This document shows, one piece after another, positions 24,036 through 32,534 of a DNA stretch of 64,000 bases. Position numbers and translations under genes: made by a program. The notes under the pieces were generated by a model. It was not told the DNA's origin and did not search any database. It saw only the letters and a program-made list of their open reading frames with translations. Position 1 is the first letter of the stretch. The number at the start of each line of letters is the position of its first letter. This DNA is from Ferrovibrio sp046297595. Lineage in GTDB: Bacteria > Pseudomonadota > Alphaproteobacteria > Ferrovibrionales > Ferrovibrionaceae. Where the stretch lies: assembly GCF_046297595.1 (NCBI RefSeq), contig NZ_JBKBHT010000003.1, forward strand, positions 558,001 to 622,000. The letters run 5' to 3'.

Positions 24036-24647
24036 ATGATGACGCAGCAGCCGATCTTTGCCGACGAACCGGCCCTGGCAGTCGTGGCAGCCTACTGGCA
24101 GGCGCTGCGGCAAGGCCGCCTGATGCCGGACCGCGCCGACATCGATCCTCTCGACCTTCCGCCTTCGTTATGGCCGAATCTCCTGATCACCGAGCCGGCC
24201 GAGTCCGACGGAGACAACGATGGGGTGAACTGGCGTTATCGCCTGGTCGGCTCGGCCCATGTCGAACGCTATACCTATGATTTCACCGGCAGGACCACCG
24301 GCGAGATCATGCATGGCAGCTACCTCGACTATATGAACCGCATCTACGCCACCGCCTTCCACCAGCGCGTGCCGGTCTATTCGGAAAGCGTGTTCCGCTG
24401 GGATGTGGAGGGCTACGCCGCGACGCGCCGCCTGATGCTGCCGATCAGCCATGGCAAGCCCGGTGTATCGGCAAGGATATTCAGCGTGCAGGTCTGGCCC
24501 AGCGAAAAGCCGTTGCAGCCGCGTTCGATCAGCGAGATCAGCCGGCGCGGCGAATTCCGCGACGGCTTTTTCCTGGCGTTGGATCGCGACACGTTCCAGC
24601 CCCTGCCGCAGCAGGATCGCGCGCCGCTCCCCCGCCTCGGGATATGA
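24036..24647 (+). CDS. PAS_5-family sensory protein
   Basis: A roughly 203-residue soluble protein of the PAS_5 type. It has an AYWQALRQGRLMPDRADIDPLDLPPSLWPNLLI leader helix, the conserved NWRYRLVGSAHVERYTYDFTGRT core, a helix SYLDYMNRIYATAF and a late strand TRRLMLPIS. No DNA-binding or enzymatic domain is attached. Two adjacent ATG codons at 24036 and 24039 are possible starts; the longer frame would begin inside the tRNA and is excluded. It shares architecture with the proteins at 925-1464 and 25608-26168. Ligand and output are unknown. Confidence 0.75.
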   Translation: MMTQQPIFADEPALAVVAAYWQALRQGRLMPDRADIDPLDLPPSLWPNLLITEPAESDGDNDGVNWRYRLVGSAHVERYTYDFTGRTTGEIMHGSYLDYMNRIYATAFHQRVPVYSESVFRWDVEGYAATRRLMLPISHGKPGVSARIFSVQVWPSEKPLQPRSISEISRRGEFRDGFFLALDRDTFQPLPQQDRAPLPRLGI

Positions 24648-24657
24648 TCGGCCTGGA

Positions 24658-25017
24658 TCAGGGCAGGCGGACCCTTTCCTGATACCGGGTCAGCACACGC
24701 AGCGGCACGCTGCCGCTGTTCTTCACCGCGAGATAGCTGCCGCCCTGACCATAGGCTCCGTACAGCTCCACCTTGCCACCGGCCGGCACCTCGACGATCT
24801 GGCCCGCTGGCGCACCGAGCTCGAGCCGACCTGCCACCGTGCCGGCGTTGCTGATGGTTATCGTCGTGTAGCTGCCGCGGTCTGCCACATCGATCTGGCC
24901 GACGGCACCCGGCGCGACTTCGATCATGCCGGCCCGGGCCGGCTGCGCGAGGGCCAAGGTCAAAGTCAAAATGGCGAATGCAAATACGGTAAAGGCCGGT
25001 ATACGGATCGAGTTCAT
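24658..25017 (-). CDS. Small exported beta-rich protein
   Basis: A 119-residue protein with a clear signal peptide (about 1-29, VFAFAILTLTLALAQPARAG). The mature part is short and strand-rich (YTTITISNAGTVAGRLELG, GQIVEVPAGGKVELYG, YLAVKNSGSVPLRVLTRY), probably a small beta-sandwich in the periplasm or outside. I do not recognise the family. AAGGAGA precedes the ATG at 25015-25017. It converges with the PAS_5 gene at 24647 with a 10-base gap. Upstream (25018-25295) is an A/T-richer spacer shared with the divergent small gene at 25296. Confidence 0.65.
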   Translation of the reverse strand: MNSIRIPAFTVFAFAILTLTLALAQPARAGMIEVAPGAVGQIDVADRGSYTTITISNAGTVAGRLELGAPAGQIVEVPAGGKVELYGAYGQGGSYLAVKNSGSVPLRVLTRYQERVRLP

Positions 25018-25295
25018 GGTCTTCTCCTTCGGCAGTGCAAAAACCGCCTGCGGAGAAGATGGCACGGGAACGGACGATACCAAGTCATGGCGCGCCGACT
25101 TCACGACAGTTTGTGGCAACGGTCACCTGACCCAGGTGAAACGGACAACGCAAAGGGCTCGCGAGAATATGTTCCAGCTATGCAATCACGTTTAGCGGAG
25201 TAGTGTTAATCATAATTCGTTAGGGCTTTCTCATTATATGAAATATTATTATTCGGGCTGCACGCAGGGGTGTTATCCCGGGGGAGCAGATAAAA

Positions 25296-25559
25296 ATGTC
25301 GCAGCGCTATCCATTCGTGAATTACCAGATCGACGGCAAGGTCGTGACCTTGATCATGGTTTCGGAAGCGGGTGTGGCCACGCCGGAAATGGCGCAGCGT
25401 TCGATGGCCGCCTTCAAGCAGCGCCTGAAGAAGGACGAGGTCGTGCTGGTCGCCAAGGGCGTCAGCCTCGCGCCGATCTATATCGGCGCCAAACCCTTTG
25501 TCGACAAGCTGAAGGACGTACCGCTGGGCAGCATCCCCTGGAGCCAGGTGGAGATGTAG
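25296..25559 (+). CDS. Small hypothetical cytosolic protein
   Basis: An 87-residue protein, MSQRYPFVNYQIDGKVVTLI to PWSQVEM, with no signal peptide or membrane segment and no family I recognise. GGGGGAG lies about 10 bases before the ATG. The 100 bases upstream are conspicuously A/T-rich (for example TCATTATATGAAATATTATTATTC, read in two parts around 25231-25254), which suits a promoter. Regular codon-position bias and the ribosome site support it as a real gene. Confidence 0.6.
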   Translation: MSQRYPFVNYQIDGKVVTLIMVSEAGVATPEMAQRSMAAFKQRLKKDEVVLVAKGVSLAPIYIGAKPFVDKLKDVPLGSIPWSQVEM

Positions 25560-25607
25560 GCTGCCGGCCGGACCTGGCCGCCGCACAATCCCCAATCCCG
25601 TTGTTGT

Positions 25608-26168
25608 TCAGTTTTCCAGTTGAATGCCGTCCGGCGGCATCTCGTAGGCATCGAGTTCGAATGTCTCGACATCGCCGATGGTGATTTCGTGCTCTTCCAC
25701 CTGGCTGGGGTTGCGCGTGTTGATCTGCTCATCCAGTTTGATGCATCCCAGCAGATGATCGATCCGCTCGCCAGTTTCGGACAGAGGCAGCAGCAGCCGC
25801 GAATAGCGGATATATGGCCGGCCGGCGAGATGCAGGGTATTGCGCCGGAAATGCACCTTCTTGTCGAAGGCGGCGATACAGAAACCTTCATCGAAGAATT
25901 CGCGTAGCGGCGAGCGCAACGCCTCGTCCAGCCAGCGGCCATGCAGCTTGGTCTGCACCAGCGCCTCTACATCGGCACCGGCCAGGCGATAGCGGAACCG
26001 TTGCTGTTCATGATCGACTTCGATGATGAACAGCGAGGGCAGCAGGCGGCGAATCTCGGACGGGTCGATTGCCGAGCGCGGCGGCGGAAACCGGCTGGTC
26101 TTTTTCGACAGCCAGTAGAAATAAAGCTGCCGGAGGTCTTCCTCGTCGATTTTCTCGGCGAAACGCAT
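25608..26168 (-). CDS. PAS_5-family sensory protein
   Basis: A 186-residue soluble protein of the PAS_5 type. It begins DEEDLRQLYFYWLSKKTSRFP and continues with DPSEIRRLLPSLFIIEVDHE, the conserved RFRYRLAGADVEALVQTKLHGRWLDE (in two stretches) and a late strand YSRLLLPLSETGERIDHLLG. It is the third such protein in the window. Its upstream region holds a strong AT-centred palindrome (26267-26291), so it may be controlled by a dedicated regulator encoded elsewhere. No output domain is present. Confidence 0.75.
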   Translation of the reverse strand: MRFAEKIDEEDLRQLYFYWLSKKTSRFPPPRSAIDPSEIRRLLPSLFIIEVDHEQQRFRYRLAGADVEALVQTKLHGRWLDEALRSPLREFFDEGFCIAAFDKKVHFRRNTLHLAGRPYIRYSRLLLPLSETGERIDHLLGCIKLDEQINTRNPSQVEEHEITIGDVETFELDAYEMPPDGIQLEN

Positions 26169-26266
26169 GGAGTTCTTCCCGCTCCGCTGGCAAAGCCTGA
26201 GGCCAATTCCTGTCCACTATGATTGGTAAGGCGGCCAAGCCGCAATAACGTTTCGCCAGGCCGCAT

Positions 26267-26291
26267 ATATGATCGTAAATTTCGATCATAT
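26267..26291. promoter_or_regulatory. 25-bp palindrome, probable operator upstream of a PAS_5 gene
   Basis: Perfect 9-bp arms ATATGATCG (26267-26275) and CGATCATAT (26283-26291) surround the AT-only spacer TAAATTT. The centre lies about 110 bases before the PAS_5 start codon on the complement, in an A/T-rich stretch. There is no U-tract and little GC, so it suits a dimeric regulator site rather than a terminator. It is also about 140 bases beyond the stop of the first pentapeptide gene. Confidence 0.55.
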
Positions 26292-26419
26292 TGCAATAAA
26301 CAATCAGCTTATCCCGTGATTGGCTGCTGATCAGACTTTCTTTGCAGCGTGCAGTCGCTGTCTCCGCCGCAGTCAGGAGCGGCCGATGCCGATGTAGCGG
26401 TCGTTTTCTTTTCAGGAAT

Positions 26420-27640
26420 TCAGGCGGCGCCGCTGATGCCGGCGCAGTCACGCAGATCGGCACCGGCGAAATTCGCCTTGGCCAGCTTGGCCCGGCTGAA
26501 ATCGACGCGGTCGAGCACGGCACCCCGCAGGTCGGCGCCGGTCAGATCGGCATCCATCATCATGGGATAGAGCGTACGGCCGGTGGCCTGATGGCTGGCG
26601 CTGAACAGCGGCGCGCCGACCAGCTTGGCGCCGCGGAAGGTGGCGGCCGCAAGATTGGCATTGGCGAAATTGACGCCGCCGAGATCGGCCTGGTCGAAAT
26701 TCGCCTTGGCGAGATCCGAGCCGAGGAAGCTGGCGAACAGAAGCTGGGCGTTGGAGAAATCGGCGCCCTTCAGGTCGCTGCCGTGCATCTCGGCGCCGCG
26801 CAGGTCGCAGCTGGAGAAATCGCAACCGGCCAGCTTCCGGCCACTGAGTACGGCACGCGCACCTTCCTGGCCACCGGTGGCGATCCAGCGGCTGTGGGCA
26901 TGCAGCAGCACCTCGATCTCAGTCGGCAGGCTGGCCGTCTTGCGATAGGTGGCATGCGAGAGATCGACGCCCTTGAGGTTGACCTTGGACAGGTCCACGT
27001 TGCGCAGATTCGCGCCACGCAGGTCGGCGCCCTGCAGCAGCGCGCCTTCCAGCTTGGCACCCAGCAGGTTCACATCGCGCAGGCGGGCAGCGGTGAGATT
27101 GGCGCCCGAGAGATCGGCGCCGGCCAGGTTGACCGCAAACATGCTGGCATTGGCGAAATTCGCGCCGGTGGCGGACGAAACCGCCATGTTGGCCTCGTCG
27201 AGCTGGGCCGAGCGCAGATCGGCGCCATCCAGCTTGGCTTCGCTCAAATTCGCCGAGCGCTCCTTGGTGGTGCCGTCATCGACCACGATCTGGCCCGGGC
27301 GCAGGTCGGCCTGGTTGAGCGAGGCGCCGCGCAGGACGGTCTTCATCATGTTGGCGCCGCGCAGGTCACTGCGATCTAGCACCGCGCCTGAAAGATCGGC
27401 GCGCATGAAATCGACGGCGAACAGGTCGGCCCGGCGCAGCTCGGCCTTGACCAACGAGCTGCCGGTAAGCAGGCAGCGCGCCAGGATCGCATCGTTCAGC
27501 TTGGCGTTGTCGAGCCGCAGGAAGGACAGATCCTCGCCGCGACGCTGCAACCGCTCGCCATCCGACCGGCCGCCAGCCCAGGCCGCATGACGCGACAGGG
27601 CAACGGTGATTTGCTGGGACGGAAATTTCAGCTCGCCCAT
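26420..27640 (-). CDS. Pentapeptide-repeat protein, paralogue 1
   Basis: A 406-residue protein made almost wholly of A(D/N)LxX pentapeptides, expected to form a right-handed quadrilateral beta-helix. The N-terminal cap VALSRHAAWAGGRSDGERLQ precedes about 220 residues of repeats. A non-repeat linker, LPTEIEVLLHAHSRWIATGG, is followed by EGARAVLS and about 130 more residues of repeats. There is no signal peptide. The ATG at 27638-27640 is preferred; a GTG five codons upstream is possible, and neither has a strong ribosome site. It is the last of three tandem paralogues. Such proteins can mimic DNA (Qnr/MfpA) or act as scaffolds; no function is readable here. Confidence 0.9.
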   Translation of the reverse strand: MGELKFPSQQITVALSRHAAWAGGRSDGERLQRRGEDLSFLRLDNAKLNDAILARCLLTGSSLVKAELRRADLFAVDFMRADLSGAVLDRSDLRGANMMKTVLRGASLNQADLRPGQIVVDDGTTKERSANLSEAKLDGADLRSAQLDEANMAVSSATGANFANASMFAVNLAGADLSGANLTAARLRDVNLLGAKLEGALLQGADLRGANLRNVDLSKVNLKGVDLSHATYRKTASLPTEIEVLLHAHSRWIATGGQEGARAVLSGRKLAGCDFSSCDLRGAEMHGSDLKGADFSNAQLLFASFLGSDLAKANFDQADLGGVNFANANLAAATFRGAKLVGAPLFSASHQATGRTLYPMMMDADLTGADLRGAVLDRVDFSRAKLAKANFAGADLRDCAGISGAA

Positions 27641-27854
27641 CGGCGGATGACCCACTTTCTGCGAGAAAAGCCGTTAACTATTTTCTAGCAAGTAGATTAC
27701 GTCAGCCTTCCAAACACCTGCAAGGCGATTCATGGCGGCCCTTATGACGGGCACCATAGCCAGCGGTTGCCCCTGCAGGGAGTTGATATCCGTTAACCTG
27801 AAAAATCTGCCTGCGGATCAAGGAGAAGCGCCACGGCTGGGCACGCCCGCCTGG

Positions 27855-29084
27855 TCAGCTGGGGCGGCCGCCACCTATACCGATGCATTGCCGTAGATCG
27901 GCACCCTGGATGTTGATCTTCTCCAGCTTCGCGCTGGAGAAATCGATGCCCTCCAGGATGGCGCCGCGCAGGTCCGCACCGGTCAGGTCGGCCTCGTCGA
28001 AACGCGGATAGATCACCTTGCCGGTCCGCTGGTTGCGGGCGTTGTAAAGGTCGACGCCGACCACGCGTGCGCTGCGCCAGCGGCTGCCGCCCAGATTGGT
28101 GCGCGAGAAATTCGTGCCCGACAGGTCGGCCATGTCGAAGCAGGCCTTTTCAAGATTGGCACCGGCAAAACTGGCGAACATCATCTGCGCATTGGAGAAA
28201 TCCGCGCCCTGCAGCGAGGCGTCGTGCAATTCCGCGCCACGCAGGTCGCAACCGCCGAAATTGCAGCCATCGAGATTGCGCTGGCTCAGCACGGCGCGTT
28301 CACCTTCGGCGCCGTTTGTGGCTATCCAAGTGCTGTGCGCTTTCAACAAATTCTCGATGTCCTCGGGCAACGCATCGCCCTTGCGGTAGACTGCACCCTG
28401 CAGGGCCACGCCATCCGTATCCACCTTGGATAGATCGACATTGCGCAGGTTGGCGCCGCGCAGATCGCAGCCTTTCAGCTTGGCACCAGCAAGGTTGGCG
28501 CCGATCAGGTTGGCATCCTTCAGCTTGGCGCCGGCAAGATTGGCACCCGACAAGTCGGCACCGGCGAGATTCACCGCGAACATGCTGGTGTTACTGAATG
28601 ACGCGCCGACGGCAGACGACACCGCCATGCTGGCATTGTCCATCTGGGAATTCTTGAAATCGGCGCCATCCAGCTTGGCGCCATCGAGATTGGCGTTGAC
28701 CTGTTTGCTCTCGTTGGTCTCGGCCAGCATGATCTGGCCCGGTCGCAGATCGACCTGGGACAGCGAGGCATGGCGCAGGATGGCGCGCCCCATATTGGCA
28801 CCGCGCAGATCGGCACGGTCGAACACGCCGCGGGTCAGGTCGGCATTCTGGAAATCGGCGCAGAACAGGTCGGCACGGCGGAACTGCACCCCGGCCAGGG
28901 ACGCATTGCCGAAGGTGGCGCGCGACAGGATGGCATCGTCCAGCATCGCGCCGTCGAGCCGCAGGTTGGCATATTGCCCGCCCGCCTGCTGCAGGCGCGC
29001 GCCACCCGGCCGGCCGGCCAAGAAGGCGGCATGCCGGGACAGGATGACCTGAATATCGTGCGGCGGAAGGGAACGGTCCTGCAT
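27855..29084 (-). CDS. Pentapeptide-repeat protein, paralogue 2
   Basis: A 409-residue paralogue with the same plan. The cap VILSRHAAFLAGRPGGARLQ leads into the first solenoid (about 30-245), then the linker LPEDIENLLKAHSTWIATNG with EGERAVLS, and the second solenoid to the C-terminus. Repeats such as ANLAGAKLKDANLIGANLAG are regular. It is soluble and cytosolic by sequence. The ATG at 29082-29084 is chosen; a TTG three codons earlier is in frame. The 214-base spacer after it and the 124-base spacer before it mean the three genes may have separate promoters. Confidence 0.9.
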   Translation of the reverse strand: MQDRSLPPHDIQVILSRHAAFLAGRPGGARLQQAGGQYANLRLDGAMLDDAILSRATFGNASLAGVQFRRADLFCADFQNADLTRGVFDRADLRGANMGRAILRHASLSQVDLRPGQIMLAETNESKQVNANLDGAKLDGADFKNSQMDNASMAVSSAVGASFSNTSMFAVNLAGADLSGANLAGAKLKDANLIGANLAGAKLKGCDLRGANLRNVDLSKVDTDGVALQGAVYRKGDALPEDIENLLKAHSTWIATNGAEGERAVLSQRNLDGCNFGGCDLRGAELHDASLQGADFSNAQMMFASFAGANLEKACFDMADLSGTNFSRTNLGGSRWRSARVVGVDLYNARNQRTGKVIYPRFDEADLTGADLRGAILEGIDFSSAKLEKINIQGADLRQCIGIGGGRPS

Positions 29085-29157
29085 AGAAAACAACGCCTGC
29101 TAGTACATACTCGGAAGCTAGGAAGCGCGGTTACCCACAGGCAACCACAAACTGCAT

Positions 29158-29178
29158 AATTGTTAAAATATTACAATT
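29158..29178. promoter_or_regulatory. AT-rich inverted repeat upstream of pentapeptide gene 2
   Basis: Arms AATTGT (29158-29163) and ACAATT (29173-29178) flank the 9-bp spacer TAAAATATT in the spacer between the second and third pentapeptide genes. It could be an operator or part of a promoter for the downstream paralogue. The arms are short, so this is tentative. Confidence 0.3.
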
Positions 29179-29208
29179 CTTGCCTTCCCCAGGGGCAACG
29201 GGGTCGGC

Positions 29209-30444
29209 TCAGCCGCGCTTGCCGCTGCGCATGCCGGTGCACTGGCGCAGATCGGCGCCGCCGATATTCACTTTGTCGAAAATAGTACTAGAGAAATCAA
29301 CACCTTCCACAACCGCGCCGCGAAGATCGACCCCGGTCAGGTCGGCATTGTCGAAGCGGGGGAAGATGGTCTTGCCGGTGCGCTGGTTCAGTGCGTTGAA
29401 GATTTCGACCCCGACAAGCTGGGCCCCCCGGAACACGGCACCGGCCACCAATGCACCGGAGAGATTGGCCCCCCCCAGACTGGCCTGGTCGAAATTCGCC
29501 TTGCGCAGGTCGGCATTGATGAAGCTGGCGAACAGCAGCTGGCTGCGGGTGAAATAGGCGCCGGCCAGATTGGTGTCGTGGAAGATGGCGGCGCGCAGGT
29601 CGCAGCTCGAGAAATCCACGCCGGGCAGCTTCATGTTGCTGAACACCGCGCGTTCGCCCGACAGGCCGTTGGAGGCAATCCACTTGCCGTGGGCGTTCAA
29701 TTTTGCCTCGATCTCGGCCGGCAGCTGCACTTGACTGCGATAGACCGCACCCTGAAGATTCGCGCCGGTGAGATCGACGCCGGTGAGGTCCACGCTGCGC
29801 AGGTTGGCACCGCGCAGATCGCAGCCGGCCAGCTTCGCACCATCCAGATTGGCGCCGACGAAAGTGGTGTCCTTCAGCCGCGCGCCGGAGAAATCGGCGC
29901 CCGAAAGATCCGCGCCGGTGAGATTGACGGCAAACAGCGAGGCGCCGACGAAGGTGGCGCCGACCGCGCTGGAATTGCTCATATTCGCCTGGTCCATATG
30001 GGCATGGCCCAAATTGGCCTCGTCGAGATTGGCGCCCGACATGTTTACCGGCACGTCCTCGGGTTTTTCCTCGCCTTCCTTTTCATGGCGCACGATCTGG
30101 CCCGGCCGCAGATCGGCCTGGCGGAAGGAGGTCTGCTTCAGCGTCGCCATCAGGAAGTTGGCGCCGCGCAGATCGGCGCGGTCGAACATCGTGCGGGTCA
30201 GGTCGGCATGGGTAAAATCGCTGCCGAACAGGTCGGCACGGACGAACTGCGCCGATTGCAGCGAGGAACCGGCAAAACTGCAGCCGGGCAGAATGGCATC
30301 ATCCAAGATGGCGCCGTCGAGTTTGAGGTCGGACATGTCCTCGCTGCGCCGCTGCAGCCGGACTCCGCCCGGGCGACTGTTCAGGTAGGCGCTGTGACGC
30401 GATAAGGCCCAGACGACGGGCTCCGGCGGAATCCGCGCGGACAT
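29209..30444 (-). CDS. Pentapeptide-repeat protein, paralogue 3
   Basis: A 411-residue paralogue with the cap VWALSRHSAYLNSRPGGVRL, a first solenoid, the linker LPAEIEAKLNAHGKWIASNG with SGERAVFS, and a second solenoid ending GGADLRQCTGMRSGKRG. A short charged break, EKEGEEKPEDVPVNM, interrupts the first solenoid; the paralogues have a smaller break at the same place. The ATG at 30442-30444 aligns with the other two starts; a GTG 14 codons upstream is less likely. It is divergent from the PilZ gene across 161 bases. Confidence 0.9.
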   Translation of the reverse strand: MSARIPPEPVVWALSRHSAYLNSRPGGVRLQRRSEDMSDLKLDGAILDDAILPGCSFAGSSLQSAQFVRADLFGSDFTHADLTRTMFDRADLRGANFLMATLKQTSFRQADLRPGQIVRHEKEGEEKPEDVPVNMSGANLDEANLGHAHMDQANMSNSSAVGATFVGASLFAVNLTGADLSGADFSGARLKDTTFVGANLDGAKLAGCDLRGANLRSVDLTGVDLTGANLQGAVYRSQVQLPAEIEAKLNAHGKWIASNGLSGERAVFSNMKLPGVDFSSCDLRAAIFHDTNLAGAYFTRSQLLFASFINADLRKANFDQASLGGANLSGALVAGAVFRGAQLVGVEIFNALNQRTGKTIFPRFDNADLTGVDLRGAVVEGVDFSSTIFDKVNIGGADLRQCTGMRSGKRG

Positions 30445-30605
30445 GGCGACTATTTTCTGTGCTCGTTTGAAGGCATGCCATGCCACTTTAGATAATCGGC
30501 GCCGGCGTCGCCATGCTTTTGTAATATGACCAAGCCGTTATTTGTCCTTCCTTCTTTCCAGCAGCCTCGCTACTGTGGCGCGAGATGCAAGGAGAGACGC
30601 GCGTT

Positions 30606-31208
30606 ATGGCCGCCGCAAGCCGGAAAGCGACCCGCAAACCCAGCCCAGCCCGCTCCAAATCAGGACCCAAGGCCAAGCCCAAGACCAAGGCCGCGCCTAA
30701 GGCCCGCGCGGCGCGGGCGAAGGCCGGTACCAAGACCGGGACCAAAGCCAAGGTGAAAACCAAGGCGAAGATTCAGGCAAAAGCCAAAGCGAAGCCGAAA
30801 ACGGCTGGCAAGATCAAAAGCGCGGCCAAAAAAACACCGGCGAAGAAGGCGGCAGCGAAGAAGGCGACCGTGAACCGGCGCCGCTTCGACCGTCGCGACA
30901 CCCGCATTGCCGCCAGGCTGGAACATGCCGGCGGCGTCACCGAGGGGACCGTCACCAACCTGTCTCTCGAAGGCTGCCTTTTCGCGCCGCGCATCGATCT
31001 CAAGCCCAACAGCCGCATCAAGCTCTATCTGGCCAGCGAGAAGAATTCGGTCGCCGCCACGGTGAAGGCCGTGAGCGAACTGGGCGTGCATTGCCTGATG
31101 CATGCCGGCGGCGTGACGCTCGGCCGCCTGTCGACCGACCTGGACGACATGGCCCTGCTGATGCTCCGCGCCGGCCGACCGCATGTGGTGACGCCGAAGG
31201 CCGAATAG
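30606..31208 (+). CDS. PilZ-domain protein with a histone H1-like Lys/Ala tail
   Basis: A 200-residue protein in two parts. Residues 1-90 are a low-complexity basic tail of KAKPKTKAAPKA-type repeats, like bacterial histone H1-like proteins. Residues 91-200 form a PilZ domain with the c-di-GMP signature: RRRFDRR (91-97, RxxxR) and NLSLEG (118-123, NxSxxG). The ATG at 30606 has AAGGAG nine bases upstream, better than the ATG at 30585. The tail should bind nucleic acid or another polyanion; the PilZ part should bind c-di-GMP. Coupling of the two is inference. It is divergent from the pentapeptide genes. Confidence 0.85.
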   Translation: MAAASRKATRKPSPARSKSGPKAKPKTKAAPKARAARAKAGTKTGTKAKVKTKAKIQAKAKAKPKTAGKIKSAAKKTPAKKAAAKKATVNRRRFDRRDTRIAARLEHAGGVTEGTVTNLSLEGCLFAPRIDLKPNSRIKLYLASEKNSVAATVKAVSELGVHCLMHAGGVTLGRLSTDLDDMALLMLRAGRPHVVTPKAE

Positions 31209-31220
31209 CGCGTTCCGGCG

Positions 31221-32534
31221 TCAATTCTCCATCAGGCGCGGCAGAATCGTCATCAGGCCCGGGAAAGCCATGGCGATCAGCAACCCGACACCCTGCAGCA
31301 GGAAGAACGGCATCACGCCGCGATAGACAATGCCCATATGCAGCGCCTTGGGCAGCACGCCCTTCATGTAGAACAGCGTGTAGCCGAAGGGTGGCGTGAT
31401 ATAACCCATCTGGATCGTGATGGCGTATAGCACGCCGAACCAGATCTCGTCGAAGCCGAGGAATTTCACGATCGGGATGAAGACCGGCACGGTGAGCAGA
31501 ATGATGCCGATTTCATCCAGCACGGTGCCGAGGAAGATCAGGATCAGCAGCATCACGGCTAGGATCACATAGGGTCCAACCTCCAGCGACCTGATCAAAC
31601 CGAGCAGCGAATCCGCGCCGCCCAGGCCGGTGAAGATCGCCACATAGGCCTTCGCACCGATGGTGATCCACAGGATCATTGCCGTTGCCTTGCCGGTATC
31701 GGCCGCCGCCGAGACCAGCGCATCGAGATTCAGTTTCTTCTCCAGCGCGGCGGCGATCAGCGCGCCGCATACACCCACAGCCGCGGCCTCGGTGGGCGTG
31801 GCGATGCCGAGGAAGATCGAGCCGAGGATCAGCACGATCAGCAGCATCGGCAGCACCAGCGCCTTCAGCGCCGCCAGCCGCTCGCGCAGCGGGGCCGGCG
31901 CATAATCCTCGCGCAATGGCGCGGCGCCGGGCTTCAGCCAGGCCACCAGCAGGATATAGACGATATACAGCGCCGCCAGGATCAGGCCCGGCACGATGCC
32001 GGCGATCAGCATCTTGCCGATGGAAACCTGGGCGGTGACGGCATAGACGATGGTGAGCACCGAGGGCGGAATCAGGATGCCCAGCGTGCCCGAGGCGCAG
32101 ATCGTGCCGGTGGCCAGTTCGGGGCTGTATTTCCGCCGCAGCATCTCGGGCAGGGCCAGCATGCCCATGGCGGTGACGGCGGCGCCGACCACGCCGGTCA
32201 TCGCCGCCATGATCACGCAGATCACCACGGTGCCGACGGCCAGGCCGCCGCGCAGGCGGCCGAACCACAATTCCATGGCGCGATACAGCTTTTCGATCAC
32301 GCCCGAGCGCGACAGCAGGGCCGCCATCAAAATGTAGAGTGGAATGGCCAGCAGGGCTTCCGACTTCATGGTGTCGAAAATCTGCAGCACCAGGATAATC
32401 ACCGCCTGGGGATTCCAGAACAGCACGGTGATCAGCAGCGACAGGCCGCCCAGCACGAAGGCGATCGGCAGGCCGGTGAGCATGAACAGCGTCAGGCCGC
32501 CGAACATCAGGATGAGGATGGCGGTGGAACTCAC
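31221..32534 (-). CDS. dctM: TRAP transporter large permease subunit DctM (HMG-CoA reductase-linked)
   Basis: A 437-residue, roughly 12-helix membrane protein. Typical DctM segments are FVLGGLSLLITVLFW, RSGVIEKLYRAMELWFGRLRGG (read in two parts), GTLGILIPPSVLTIVYA, GIATPTEAAAVGV and FLGTVLDEIGIILLTVP. It is the sodium-coupled translocator of a tripartite ATP-independent periplasmic importer. Its start overlaps the dctQ stop by four bases. It ends the operon HMG-CoA reductase, dctP, dctQ, dctM and converges with the PilZ gene. Confidence 0.95.
   Translation of the reverse strand: MSSTAILILMFGGLTLFMLTGLPIAFVLGGLSLLITVLFWNPQAVIILVLQIFDTMKSEALLAIPLYILMAALLSRSGVIEKLYRAMELWFGRLRGGLAVGTVVICVIMAAMTGVVGAAVTAMGMLALPEMLRRKYSPELATGTICASGTLGILIPPSVLTIVYAVTAQVSIGKMLIAGIVPGLILAALYIVYILLVAWLKPGAAPLREDYAPAPLRERLAALKALVLPMLLIVLILGSIFLGIATPTEAAAVGVCGALIAAALEKKLNLDALVSAAADTGKATAMILWITIGAKAYVAIFTGLGGADSLLGLIRSLEVGPYVILAVMLLILIFLGTVLDEIGIILLTVPVFIPIVKFLGFDEIWFGVLYAITIQMGYITPPFGYTLFYMKGVLPKALHMGIVYRGVMPFFLLQGVGLLIAMAFPGLMTILPRLMEN

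Noticed and set aside
26342..27379. Long forward-strand open frame with regular repeats opposite pentapeptide gene 1
   Set aside because: It is the antisense image of the 15-bp pentapeptide periodicity. The complement frame has the recognisable ADLxX repeats and paralogues; similar shadows occur at 28426-29052 and 29578-30405.
26420..30444. Short-period DNA repeats that could look like a CRISPR or satellite array
   Set aside because: The period is 15 bp inside coding sequence with no constant spacer length, and it translates to pentapeptides. No cas gene is present.
27677..30458. Shared decamer (AGAAAATAGT on the complement) upstream of pentapeptide genes 1 and 3
   Set aside because: Only ten bases, at different distances from the start codons, and absent before gene 2. 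It may be chance.
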